Source: CAZIWX01 sp964543125 (GTDB taxonomy: Bacteria; Fidelibacterota; UBA8477). From it: a stretch of DNA of 18,350 nucleotides. The notes beneath the pieces are model-generated. The model saw only the letters and a list, made by a program, of their open reading frames with translations, ran no database searches and had not been told where the DNA came from. Location of the stretch: positions 1 through 18,350 of the forward strand of contig CAZIWX010000048.1 in NCBI GenBank assembly GCA_964543125.1, in the 5' to 3' direction. Made by a program: the position numbers and the translations under genes. Positions 9,801 through 16,869 of this stretch are shown here, in pieces. Position 1 is the stretch's first letter, and the number at the start of each line of letters is the position of its first letter.

Positions 9801-10212
9801 AGCCGGTGATACGGTACGGGTTCGATTCCGATTATTTTCGGATGAATACGTAACCGGTTGGGGCTGGGGTATCGATAATCTGGTTTTGTCGAATGGAACC
9901 GGTACTGCCCCGGGCGCCTTTATTCCACGGACTTTTGCCTTGCTCCCTAATTATCCTAATCCATTCAACGCCAGTACCAATTTACGCTTTATGCTGGACT
10001 TGACAGGTCCGGTAGACCTGACAATCTATGATTTACAGGGTCGTGTCGTTAATCGTCTCATCACCCAACGGTTATTCCCGGCAGGCCATATTCAACAGAT
10101 ACCCTGGAACGGTAAAAATGATCTGGGACAAAATGTTGCAACGGGTATCTATTACGCCCGGTTAGCAAGCCGCCAGCAGCAGGCTGTAATTAAATTAACA
10201 CTATTGAAATAA
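6844..10212 (+). CDS. Secreted Asp-box (Vps10/sortilin-like) propeller protein with T9SS-type sorting tail
   Basis: This 1122-residue exported protein begins with a basic, hydrophobic segment (about 4-23) that serves as signal peptide or anchor. WVERGPGNVGGRTRAI (109-124) opens a large propeller region (about 110-750) with about eleven Asp-box motifs of the form S/T-x-D-x-G-x-x-W, for example SSDGGESW (200-207), STDGGDTW (246-253), TNDGGDNW (569-576) and SVDAGSTW (705-712). This pattern is typical of Vps10/BNR-type propellers. Residues about 850-1016 look like a jelly-roll of the immune-inhibitor-A or MAM kind (GWGWGIDNLVL). Residues 1031-1122 form a FlgD-Ig/Por-secretion-like tail starting LPNYPNPFNASTNLRF. 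Such tails direct cargo through the type IX system in Bacteroidota, although the route in this organism is unproven. No protease or glycosidase catalytic set is visible. It lies 37 bases after the receptor gene and is probably co-transcribed with it. Confidence 0.88.
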   Translation: MKRHILLIFSVITIFMFIFYLAFKEQVKITSSADYAHAKSLKQHRGFEAKAEEEKQEHRTDQPGLAMQWEVESRSTIGQPFSYQGSYRFQALHQVTAERSLARREILPWVERGPGNVGGRTRAISVHPDSQDVWLAGAVGGGIWKTENAGSSWRSVTDNLPILSVCAIARCDSQPNVVYAGTGEGFYNSDAIIGDGLFKSSDGGESWSQILSTVNVPDFSYVNRIIVDPNDPDLVLASTNSAIMRSTDGGDTWTSVFSNGSRVQQIIANPDNFSTQYAAVNGSGVYKSIDGGVNWNASSNFSVSFYRVEMALAPSDTSILYATLTNSGGGLAAFYRSDDAGNSWANLGSSPNWLGTQGWYDNTLVVSPADPNEIIVGGLNLYRITATSHGMSGQKITNWYGGTGYPYVHADQHILVAYPGTGGQYKLTVGNDGGVFYSTTSGASWSQRDDGYNVTQFYDADKHPVQTKFVGGTQDNGTNLSPIDATAASQWAQPVGGDGFECAWNKNDGNIVYASLYYSQVYKSTDSGTSFQGVAGLPGSSVFHTSLGMDPFDPDILLVVGNNNTVYRTNDGGDNWEAISGEFNGYNRKTFQFSTINPNIVWAASNASGINVSTDAGLHFHGVSTLPGASNSYILGIGIHPTLDSTAFVTLGVANHPKIYRTDDLGDTWMNITNNLPDVPVHSIISMPYNPDIIWAGTDIGLFESVDAGSTWNYAANGIPAAAIVKLKIVGQDVVAATHGRGVWSVHIDSLPPLVVPTLSPLLHHLEPALPNIPELTFHFSTRSNHDSIRVLVNDSLVANYGETTAYSDLSVLYMAHYGDTLTVDVVGYTDGLTYASEPRTIPVFAPVEQLTDSFDSVSTIISNDLNIGPASSFSSNILQTIHPYSSNKNYYAYIGNPIIISSQTMLDYSDVALVEPGDPGTQYPDQAMWDFCTVEGSLDGSNWSILVEPYDSRYDNSWLDAYNSNFDGFQTLMREHSINLNDYYAAGDTVRVRFRLFSDEYVTGWGWGIDNLVLSNGTGTAPGAFIPRTFALLPNYPNPFNASTNLRFMLDLTGPVDLTIYDLQGRVVNRLITQRLFPAGHIQQIPWNGKNDLGQNVATGIYYARLASRQQQAVIKLTLLK

Positions 10213-10244
10213 TCGGGAATTGATGGTTTAGCGAGGGATCTAGA

Positions 10245-10835
10245 TCAAGTATCGATTTCACGGCCGCATTCACGGCATTTAAATAAATATCCGGGATTAT
10301 CCGTGTTGCAGTGAGGGCAACGCCACTTATTGTCATTTTTAGCTGGTGAGCTAGTTTTTCCATTTACCGAGTCAACCTTGGAACGCTGATTTTCAGACAG
10401 GCCCTCCAGGCGATATCCTGCCATGGATTTAGATAAATTTCCCTGCAGTTTTTCAAGCGAATCCAATTTATCCGCCATTTCCCGTGTTGTTTCAACGATA
10501 TTCTGTAAAGAATCCTGTTGCTTTAATTGTTGATCCTGGGGAATCGCACCACGAATACGAACATCCAGCAATTCCAACTGGTCTAAAATGATTTGGGCTT
10601 TGGAATTAATAGCAATGCCTATGCGTAAAGCCTGCATCCCCGCCGTAATAATCAACCCCAGAAACGCACTGACGCCAATGATAACCAGGTCCAATCTTGA
10701 AACACCGGCTCCGGAACCACTGGTGAGGATTTTCACACCCAAAAGCATCAATCCAAGGCTACCAAAAAAAATTAAAGCTCCCAACAAGGAGACTATCCAA
10801 AGTAAAAAGTTGATCCACTGGAATTCACGTTTCAT
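10245..10835 (-). CDS. Two-helix membrane protein with coiled coil and C-terminal RanBP2-spaced zinc finger
   Basis: This 196-residue protein belongs to no family I can name. It has two hydrophobic segments (about 9-36 and 49-72), then a polar, probably helical or coiled-coil region (about 78-135), a low-complexity linker (145-169), and a zinc finger at 171-190. The finger reads W171, C173, C176, N180, C187 and C190, which matches the RanBP2-type consensus W-x-C-x2-C-x3-N-x6-C-x2-C exactly. Similar small ribbons (W-x-C-P-x-C ... C-x-x-C-G) are also seen in bacterial proteins of unknown function. The topology probably puts both the coiled coil and the finger in the cytoplasm, but this is inferred. 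The gene converges on the secreted propeller gene with a 32-base gap and no clear terminator. AGGG about 8 bases upstream of the ATG is the likely ribosome binding site. Confidence 0.8.
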   Translation of the reverse strand: MKREFQWINFLLWIVSLLGALIFFGSLGLMLLGVKILTSGSGAGVSRLDLVIIGVSAFLGLIITAGMQALRIGIAINSKAQIILDQLELLDVRIRGAIPQDQQLKQQDSLQNIVETTREMADKLDSLEKLQGNLSKSMAGYRLEGLSENQRSKVDSVNGKTSSPAKNDNKWRCPHCNTDNPGYLFKCRECGREIDT

Positions 10836-11270
10836 CTGCCCTGCCCTAATACTTCATCACATTAATAATAATTACAATCATCTTAAACTCTGCCGCCTAA
10901 CCGCGAAGCACCTGTTTTATGGGAGGACTAAGACCACTAGAAGGCTGGGCCACCTGGTTCCAACCTAGGCAAGCGCGTGTGTCCAGATCGGAAGTCAGCA
11001 TCCATGGCCCCGGGTACATATATTAAAATTCAGCCAAACTGATTCACTGCCGATGAAACCAACACCAACCGGGCGATTACCAACGCAGACAAATCGCTCA
11101 AGTATTAGTGGTGGAAAATGGAGCGCAGTGTGGGAACGAGTAAAAACTATGAGTACCGGAATTGTTGCAAATAACATTTCTACATTAGCCTAAATCAAAC
11201 AAACCTTCATTTTGTATCGTAAAAATAAGGTAAAGATAGCAGAAAATCGAGTGAACTTTAGCCGGAATTA
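10836..11270. other. Gene-free stretch between mltF and the zinc-finger membrane protein
   Basis: About 435 bases have no recognisable gene. The right half (about 10900-11010) is richer in G and C than other gaps in the window. It contains a separated inverted repeat, GGGCCA (10947-10952) with TGGCCC (11005-11010), and a small GGTT-CC-AACC hairpin (10956-10965). A 46-codon open frame at 11053-11193 (plus) has no ribosome binding site and resembles no family I know. The part nearest 10836 is AT-rich and probably holds the promoter of the zinc-finger gene. Decayed coding sequence or an unknown RNA are both possible. Confidence 0.5.
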
Positions 11271-12767
11271 TCAAGTGAGCGTTTTGTAATGATCGTAGCG
11301 CTCCAAAATCGCACGAACATAATTATAAGCTTCATCTCCCCGGCAATAACCAAAGCGAACCACTGGATCGAGGTAATAAAGCTTCTCGGATTTCTTCAGT
11401 AGGAACAAGGCCACGCTGTTATCCCAGATATTGGGATTGTAGCCATATTTAATTGCCAACCGGCGAGCGTCCTGAATATGTCCCTGACCGGCATTGTAGG
11501 AAGCCAACACAAATTTCAGCCGTTCATTAACATCGGGAATTTCTTTGTGCCAATAGTTATCCAGCCATTTCAGATAGCCGGCAGCGGCACGAATATTCTC
11601 TCGGGGATTAACCAGGTTTATAGCCCCAAAATACTCACCCGTTCGGGGTAAAAGCTGCATGAGTCCGACCGCGCCCGCATCGGACTTGGTCCGTACTTTG
11701 AATTTTGACTCTTGAAACGCCTGCGCCGCCAGCAATCGCCAATCCCAACCCAGCCGTCGGGCATTCTTTTTGAACAATCCGTCAAAATCAGAAATCTTAC
11801 CACCATTTTTTGAGAAATATTCACTGCTCAGCCGCTGGGCAAACGCCTGTTTATTTCGATAATACTTGTTGTAAATAACATTAAAGGTGGGGTCGTGTTT
11901 GGACTTCATTTTATCTAGCCAGGAATTTACGGCGGCCAACAGGCCTGGTGAGTCTTTCCGCACCGCCCAAGCGATCGGTTGGGGATCACTTACCCCTGTT
12001 GCCACATCCAAATTCCTGTAATAGGCTTGATTCAACCGGGCAACATTCTCATTCGCCACAGTATAATCTATCAAACCTAGGGCAACCTCTCGGATGAGAT
12101 CTTCAGCATCCACGGTATCTGAAACGGATTGAATATTTATCACGCCCCCTAATTGCCGGGAAAGTTGACGCAATCTTTGATAGTACGGCGAGTTCTGGCG
12201 TACAACAACGGTTTTACCAATCAATTGAGCCGGATCATGAATGGCAGACTGATCCGGTTCCGCGGATCTCGGGGTTTCCCCGTCTGCCGGCTTGCGCTGA
12301 ACTAAAACCTGTCGCGTAATGTTGTAATTATCGGTGAACACAATATCCGTGGCGGGTTGAGGGCCTACGGCCAAATTCGTGGCGATAATATCCCCGGCAC
12401 CGGATTCCAAAGCAGAAAACATCTCATCCCAACCATTCGGGGTGATAATTCTTAACTCAACGCCCAGGTGCCCAGCCAATAATTTCAATAACTCATAATC
12501 ATAGCCCATGAGTTGACCATGATAAATAAAATAACTATTGGCATTATACCGTGTGAGCGCGGTGAGTACACCTTTTGCTTTGATTCGGTCAAGGGTTGTG
12601 GTTGGTTTGACGCGTCTAATGGTCTCATATTTATTTGGATCCGAGGCCACCGCATTCACCCGCAATACAGCATGCCCGTTGCAATAAAGTATCGTTAGCA
12701 GAGACCCGGTCAGCAGAATAATACTGCTAAGCCAAATTAAGTTTTTAGGTGTTATAATGCGGGACAT
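11271..12767 (-). CDS. mltF: Membrane-bound lytic murein transglycosylase F
   Basis: This two-domain envelope enzyme cleaves the MurNAc-GlcNAc bond of peptidoglycan to give 1,6-anhydro-MurNAc products. It is 498 residues long, close to the E. coli protein. A signal-anchor helix (about 9-29) is followed by an ABC-type solute-binding-like domain (about 58-300: LDRIKAKGVLTALTRYN, GYDYELLKLLAGHLGVEL, WDEMFSALESGAGDIIATNL). The SLT catalytic domain follows (about 330-470: LLAAQAFQESKF with catalytic E353, GAVGLMQLLPRTG, FVLASYNAGQGHI). The LYC near residue 29 is not a good lipobox, so anchoring by the helix is more likely. The gene lies downstream of lepB but is separated from it by a terminator, so it probably has its own promoter. 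A TATTAT -10-like hexamer (complement of 12783-12788) lies just upstream, and the Shine-Dalgarno sequence is weak. Confidence 0.93.
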   Translation of the reverse strand: MSRIITPKNLIWLSSIILLTGSLLTILYCNGHAVLRVNAVASDPNKYETIRRVKPTTTLDRIKAKGVLTALTRYNANSYFIYHGQLMGYDYELLKLLAGHLGVELRIITPNGWDEMFSALESGAGDIIATNLAVGPQPATDIVFTDNYNITRQVLVQRKPADGETPRSAEPDQSAIHDPAQLIGKTVVVRQNSPYYQRLRQLSRQLGGVINIQSVSDTVDAEDLIREVALGLIDYTVANENVARLNQAYYRNLDVATGVSDPQPIAWAVRKDSPGLLAAVNSWLDKMKSKHDPTFNVIYNKYYRNKQAFAQRLSSEYFSKNGGKISDFDGLFKKNARRLGWDWRLLAAQAFQESKFKVRTKSDAGAVGLMQLLPRTGEYFGAINLVNPRENIRAAAGYLKWLDNYWHKEIPDVNERLKFVLASYNAGQGHIQDARRLAIKYGYNPNIWDNSVALFLLKKSEKLYYLDPVVRFGYCRGDEAYNYVRAILERYDHYKTLT

Positions 12768-13030
12768 TGATAGAATAGAGCTATAATATAAATAGTAGTT
12801 TTAAAAGTTAGGCGAAAGATATCAATGATTTAGCCGGGTGGGGTGACGAAAATCACCAATACAGGTGTTCTTTTGGGTAATTGAAGAAAAATCAATTCTC
12901 ACCAATTTTCAGATCAAAAAAACACCCTGCTGCATTATATCATTCCGGCATGAAAGATATTGAAGGAGCCCTAAATAAAAACACGCTCAAGATGAGCGCG
13001 TCTTTATTCAATTGATATCGTGGTTATTTG
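12768..13030. other. lepB-mltF intergenic region with terminator and several hairpins
   Basis: Besides the lepB terminator at its right end, this gap contains a GGTGA-CGAAAA-TCACC hairpin (12842-12857), an AATTGA/TCAATT hairpin near 12881-12899, and arms resembling CAGGTGTT and AACACCCTG that could enclose the latter. A -10-like TATTAT lies near the mltF start, with only a weak -35 (CTAACT) 17 bases further up. No ORF or known riboswitch signature is seen. Confidence 0.45.
12974..13008 (-). terminator. Rho-independent terminator of lepB
   Basis: On the minus strand, GACGCGCTCA-TCT-TGAGCGTG folds into a stem (six perfect pairs, one mismatch, two more pairs) around a 3-base loop and is followed directly by TTTTTATTT. 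It begins about 22 bases beyond the lepB stop codon. The A-rich/T-rich flanks also pair, so it could work in both directions. Confidence 0.85.
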
Positions 13031-13921
13031 TTAATCAATGAGGGTAAACATTCTTGAAGGCCTAAGCGTGAAAAGCCGTTTCACAAGATTGGGCTCGGTT
13101 TGATCCCACGACAAATAGATTATAAGCGCTTCACCAATAATGTTACTTTCCGGCACCAATCCCCAGAAGCGGCTGTCATGTGAGTTGTCTCGATTATCCC
13201 CCATCATGAAATAGAAATTTTCCGTGCAGACATAATACTTAGCTGATTTCCCATCAATCATGACATTCCCGTCGTTGGTGAGAAAGACATCATGCCCTTC
13301 CAAACTGATTACATTCATGTATAAATCTGAATTTTCCCGATTGAACCACAGCGTATCCCCTTTGGACGGAATACGGAGCGGGCCGAAGTTGTCTCGGTTA
13401 CCCATTCCACGGGGAAAGATCACGCGTTCCTGATACTCCGGTGAATAAATGTTAGTATAGTTGATTTTGCCATGGGGTGGCAAATGAAATTCCTTACCAT
13501 CAAGGTAGACGCGTTTCAGTTTGATTTCCAGGGTCTGACCCGGTCCGGCTATACAGCGTTTGATGTAGTTCAAACTGGGATCGAAGGGGCCGATACGATT
13601 AGCAGGCCATTTATCATTGGGATATCGAAAAATAACCACATCACCACTCTTGACCTTGTCAAACCCGGGCAACCGGGTATAGGGAATACTGAATCCAATA
13701 TTTGTCCAGGGAATGCCGATCCAGTCCGGTGTACGAATCCCATAAATAAACTTATTCCCGAGAATAAAATCCCCCACTTTTACGGTATTTTCCATTGATC
13801 CGGTAGGGACATTATAGGCTTCAATCACGGCGGCTCTCAGAATCAGAACCGAAATGATCACATGCAGTAACCCGCGGGAAAATCCGCGTTCTTTTGGTTT
13901 TAGTTTGTTTTTTTTCGACAT
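13031..13921 (-). CDS. lepB: Signal peptidase I
   Basis: This inner-membrane serine protease removes signal peptides from exported proteins after translocation. It has 296 residues and one N-terminal membrane segment (about 18-35). The catalytic serine S42 lies in NVPTGSMENT (box B). The general base K121 lies in NYIKRCIAGPGQTL (box D). Box E, GDNRDNSHDSRFWG, is at 241-254. All catalytic residues are present. AGGG about 6 bases before the ATG is the likely ribosome binding site. It lies 55 bases downstream of ggt on the same strand and may be co-transcribed with it. A strong terminator follows. The window's exported proteins (the receptor, the propeller protein, probably Ggt) are its likely kinds of substrate; lipoproteins would need LspA instead. 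Confidence 0.96.
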   Translation of the reverse strand: MSKKNKLKPKERGFSRGLLHVIISVLILRAAVIEAYNVPTGSMENTVKVGDFILGNKFIYGIRTPDWIGIPWTNIGFSIPYTRLPGFDKVKSGDVVIFRYPNDKWPANRIGPFDPSLNYIKRCIAGPGQTLEIKLKRVYLDGKEFHLPPHGKINYTNIYSPEYQERVIFPRGMGNRDNFGPLRIPSKGDTLWFNRENSDLYMNVISLEGHDVFLTNDGNVMIDGKSAKYYVCTENFYFMMGDNRDNSHDSRFWGLVPESNIIGEALIIYLSWDQTEPNLVKRLFTLRPSRMFTLID

Positions 13922-13976
13922 GAAATACCCTATAAAATTGTTGTTATAACTCCAGCCTGAACTATTTGTTCACGGT

Positions 13977-15719
13977 TTAGTATCCAACGGCGGCGGCGGC
14001 GCCACGCTGATCCGGAGCGCCAATCCAACCTTTAAAATATGGATCCCAGGCAATGGCATTTACTTCACCCATGGGACTTCTAACCACTACTTTATAACCC
14101 CGCTGCTCCAATTCCTGAACCGTTTCGGGTCCTAAAGCCTTGTCTTCCATATAAATCACATCAGGCAGCCATTGATGATGAATTCGGGCCATTCTCACGG
14201 CATCAATAATACTCATTTTGCCATCAACCACATTGAGAAAAACCTGCATCACGGAGGTGATAATGGTGGATCCGCCAGGCGTTCCAATTACATATCTAAC
14301 ACTGTCATTTTTCACAAATATAGCCGGGGTCATGCTGGAGAGCATGCGTTTTGCTGGAGCAATGGCGTTAGCCTCGTTCCCCACTAATCCAAAGATATTG
14401 GGAACACCGGGTTTGGCACTGAAATCATCCATTTCGTCATTCAGAAGAAAACCATAATCTTTGACGGTAACCTGCGAGCCAAAGGTCCAATTTAAGGTGT
14501 AAGTATTGCTCACTGCATTTCCCCACCGGTCTACTACGGAAAAATGAGTCGTCTCCTCATGTTCACTTACCCTTTGTTTCAGGGACTCCATTTCAGGATC
14601 GCTAAGCGGATGAACAACGCTGCTCGGAGTCGCCTGCCCCCAGGCAAAATCGTGAATGCGATCCCGCGCGTATTGCATGGAAAGCATGGTTTCCCGGGGA
14701 ACCGGCCAAAAGTCCGGATCACCTAGCCACACGCTTCGATCAGCGTAAGCTCGGCGTTCCACTTCGGTCAAAAGTTGTACATAATCAGCGCCATGCCATG
14801 CCAGAGTGTCCACTCGATAATTCGACAACATATTCAGCATGGAGATCAAGGCAATTCCTCCACTACTGGGTGGCGGCATGGAAATAACTTCATACCCGCG
14901 ATACCGGCCTATAACCGGTGTACGCATAACCGGACGGTAATTGATCAAATCTGTTAATGAAATCACGCCACCGGCAGCTTTTACCGATGCTACCAGATGT
15001 TCCGCCACCGGGCCACGATAAAATCCAGCGGCTCCATACCGTCGAATACGTTTCAGTGTTTTAGTGAGATCGGGTTGTTTAAATATTTCACCCGGTTTGG
15101 GTAGATTCCCACTCCGGCCAAAGACACGCCGGGTTTCGGGATAGGCCCCCGAAATGCTATTAAGCCATCCCAAAGCATCCGACAAATAGTAATTAACCGG
15201 GAAGCCATTCTTTGCCAGGTTAATTGCCGGATCAATCACCTTTTTAAGAGCCAATGTTCCAAAATTATCGAGAGCCATTTGCATTCCGGCGACCGTTCCG
15301 GGAACACCAACCGCCAAACCGCCTTTTAAACTGCGTCCTTGAATAACCCGGTTGGAGTCATCCAAATACATATCTCGAAATGCCTTTCCGGGTGCTTTTT
15401 CGCGGTAATCAATGGCTGCCATGCGCCCATCGGACATGCGAATGATCATAAAACCACCCCCACCGATATTGCCTGCCTGGGGATATGTCACGGCCAAAGC
15501 ATAAGCCACTGCAACTGCTGCATCCACGGCATTGCCGCCATTTTCAAGAATTTGCTCGCCAGCCTCGGCCGCGAGACGGTCATGGGCCACGACCATCCCC
15601 TTCCGGCCGTAGGCTTGCGGCTCCCAGGCCCGGACGGTCTGACTAAGGATAATCAGGCCGACCAGCATTATAAGTGGCCAGGGAATATGTTTAGGAGAAT
15701 TTTGGCCGTATTTCGTCAT
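13977..15719 (-). CDS. ggt: Gamma-glutamyltranspeptidase
   Basis: This periplasmic Ntn-hydrolase cleaves the gamma-glutamyl bond of glutathione and related compounds and transfers the glutamyl group to water or amino acids. It is 580 residues, the normal length. A hydrophobic segment (about 13-30, ending VRA) is the signal peptide. The large-subunit region includes GGNAVDAAVAVAYAL (61-75), GGGGFM (86-91) and Y105-R106-E107 (YREKAP), equivalent to the substrate-binding arginine. Autocleavage should occur before T390 in ETTHFSVVD, making T390 the new N-terminal nucleophile of the small subunit. Downstream motifs include LLNDEMDDFSAKPGVPN, SSMTP (461-465) and GTPGGS (479-484). AAGGA 8 bases upstream supports the start. 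It follows the RNase HII-YraN gene by 83 bases and precedes lepB. All key residues are present. Confidence 0.96.
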   Translation of the reverse strand: MTKYGQNSPKHIPWPLIMLVGLIILSQTVRAWEPQAYGRKGMVVAHDRLAAEAGEQILENGGNAVDAAVAVAYALAVTYPQAGNIGGGGFMIIRMSDGRMAAIDYREKAPGKAFRDMYLDDSNRVIQGRSLKGGLAVGVPGTVAGMQMALDNFGTLALKKVIDPAINLAKNGFPVNYYLSDALGWLNSISGAYPETRRVFGRSGNLPKPGEIFKQPDLTKTLKRIRRYGAAGFYRGPVAEHLVASVKAAGGVISLTDLINYRPVMRTPVIGRYRGYEVISMPPPSSGGIALISMLNMLSNYRVDTLAWHGADYVQLLTEVERRAYADRSVWLGDPDFWPVPRETMLSMQYARDRIHDFAWGQATPSSVVHPLSDPEMESLKQRVSEHEETTHFSVVDRWGNAVSNTYTLNWTFGSQVTVKDYGFLLNDEMDDFSAKPGVPNIFGLVGNEANAIAPAKRMLSSMTPAIFVKNDSVRYVIGTPGGSTIITSVMQVFLNVVDGKMSIIDAVRMARIHHQWLPDVIYMEDKALGPETVQELEQRGYKVVVRSPMGEVNAIAWDPYFKGWIGAPDQRGAAAAVGY

Positions 15720-15802
15720 CAGGGGTTCCTTGTTAGTTCAAGCCGATTCAAGCAAGGTTGAAACATAATCGAAGCGATACTTTTTACAACGCCAATCCGG
15801 TG

Positions 15803-16819
15803 TCAGACCGGGATAAACGCATCTGCATACTGTTTGAGCACTGGTTTCCGGTGACTGAAATCCACTGTCACAATATCAAAGCGGCTATCTATTTCAGCCG
15901 CCGGTTCGTTAATCAGCCCGGCATGAGCAAAAAAATATTCGGCTGTATCGGCGACGATGCGCTGCTTCGCCGGTGTAACCCGAAATAACGCTGCATCGGC
16001 AGCGTGGCGAACGAAAAAGCTTTTAACCTCCACGAATACCAGTTCCTGACCCTTTCGGGCAATGAGATCGATTTCCCCGTCGCGACTTCCATGGAACCGG
16101 TGTGCGACCAGTTGATAGCCATTCCGCACATAATACATTCCGGTAAAAATCTCGCCCAACCAACCGGATTGATGGGTTTCATTCTGTTGTCGAAAGCGGA
16201 CATTGGGCGTATCCTTCACCGGCTGGAATGATCGGCGATGAATGGGGCAACGACCGAATTCCTTCAGTGCGGCAAGATGAGCGGCTGATCCATAACCCTT
16301 ATGCCGGTCGAACCCATATTCAGGAAATAGAACGTGGTAAGAAATCATCATCCGATCCCGGTAAGTCTTGGCCAGGATGGATGCAGCCCCGATTGAGAGA
16401 CTTTTGTCATCACCTCCAATAATGGCGGTCTGATTCAATAGGACATTAGGAATGGTAAATTTCCCATCGACTAAAACCGCTGCCGGGTGAATATCTAATC
16501 CTTCCAATGCCTGCCGCATGGCTTTGAAAGTGGCTTTAAAAATATTGATTCGGTCGATTTCCTGCTCATGTACAATCCCGATTCCAAAGGCGTGTGCGTT
16601 TTTCCGAATATCTGTTTCAACGGTTTTGCGTTTTAGCGGCGATAATCGTTTGGAGTCTTTAATCCCGGATGGAAGTTGCTTAGGATTCAAGCAAACCGCA
16701 CCTGCCACTACCGGTCCGGCCAAGGGGCCCCGTCCGGCTTCGTCCACACCGATAATTTGAGTTTTACCGTTTCCCCACAGATTTTCCTCATAGTACCCGT
16801 TATAACGAAAATCGCTCAT
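15803..16819 (-). CDS. rnhB: Ribonuclease HII fused to YraN/UPF0102 nuclease-like domain
   Basis: This is a 338-residue fusion. Residues 1-205 are a complete ribonuclease HII, which cuts the RNA strand of RNA-DNA hybrids and excises single ribonucleotides from DNA. The metal-binding set is intact: D26 and E27 in GVDEAGRGPLAGPVV, D118 in LVDGK, and D137 in GGDDKS, followed by SIGAASILAKTYRDR and HKGYGSAAH. After a polar linker (about 203-218), residues 219-338 match the YraN (UPF0102) family, a PD-(D/E)XK-type endonuclease-like fold of uncertain role: G-x-x-G-E near 219-223, GEIDLIA (248-254) and FVEVKS (262-267). Many bacteria carry rnhB and yraN as neighbouring separate genes. Here one frame covers both with no internal stop. 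The ATG overlaps the stop of a 17-codon frame, and its own AAAGG is only one base away, so initiation by coupling is plausible. Confidence 0.92.
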   Translation of the reverse strand: MSDFRYNGYYEENLWGNGKTQIIGVDEAGRGPLAGPVVAGAVCLNPKQLPSGIKDSKRLSPLKRKTVETDIRKNAHAFGIGIVHEQEIDRINIFKATFKAMRQALEGLDIHPAAVLVDGKFTIPNVLLNQTAIIGGDDKSLSIGAASILAKTYRDRMMISYHVLFPEYGFDRHKGYGSAAHLAALKEFGRCPIHRRSFQPVKDTPNVRFRQQNETHQSGWLGEIFTGMYYVRNGYQLVAHRFHGSRDGEIDLIARKGQELVFVEVKSFFVRHAADAALFRVTPAKQRIVADTAEYFFAHAGLINEPAAEIDSRFDIVTVDFSHRKPVLKQYADAFIPV

Positions 16820-16869
16820 GCCTTTACACCAGCACCACTTTTAACCCGGCCATGACTGTCTGGATCCAC
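16816..16869 (-). CDS. Possible 17-residue leader peptide coupled to rnhB-yraN
   Basis: A GTG codon (16869-16867) stands 5 bases after a strong AAGGAG (complement of 16875-16880). It opens a 17-codon frame (MDPDSHGRVKSGAGVKA) whose TGA overlaps the rnhB ATG as ATGA. The downstream gene lacks a well-placed ribosome binding site, which favours a coupling role. A second nested mini-frame (MAGLKVVLV) ends just before the same ATG. The peptide itself shows no motif, and chance cannot be excluded. Confidence 0.35.
   Translation of the reverse strand: MDPDSHGRVKSGAGVKA

Noticed and set aside
10237..10246. GATCTAGATC palindrome between the convergent propeller and zinc-finger genes
   Set aside because: A ten-base palindrome with no loop and no T run is not a terminator.
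10984..10994. AGATCGGAAG, resembling the start of a common sequencing adapter
   Set aside because: The match breaks after ten bases and lies deep inside a continuous sequence, so it is most likely coincidence.
11053..11193. 46-codon plus-strand open frame in the mltF gap
   Set aside because: No ribosome binding site and no similarity to any family I know.
12672..12691. Possible lipobox (ILYC) in MltF
   Set aside because: Tyrosine before the cysteine does not fit the lipobox, and a plain signal anchor explains the N-terminus.
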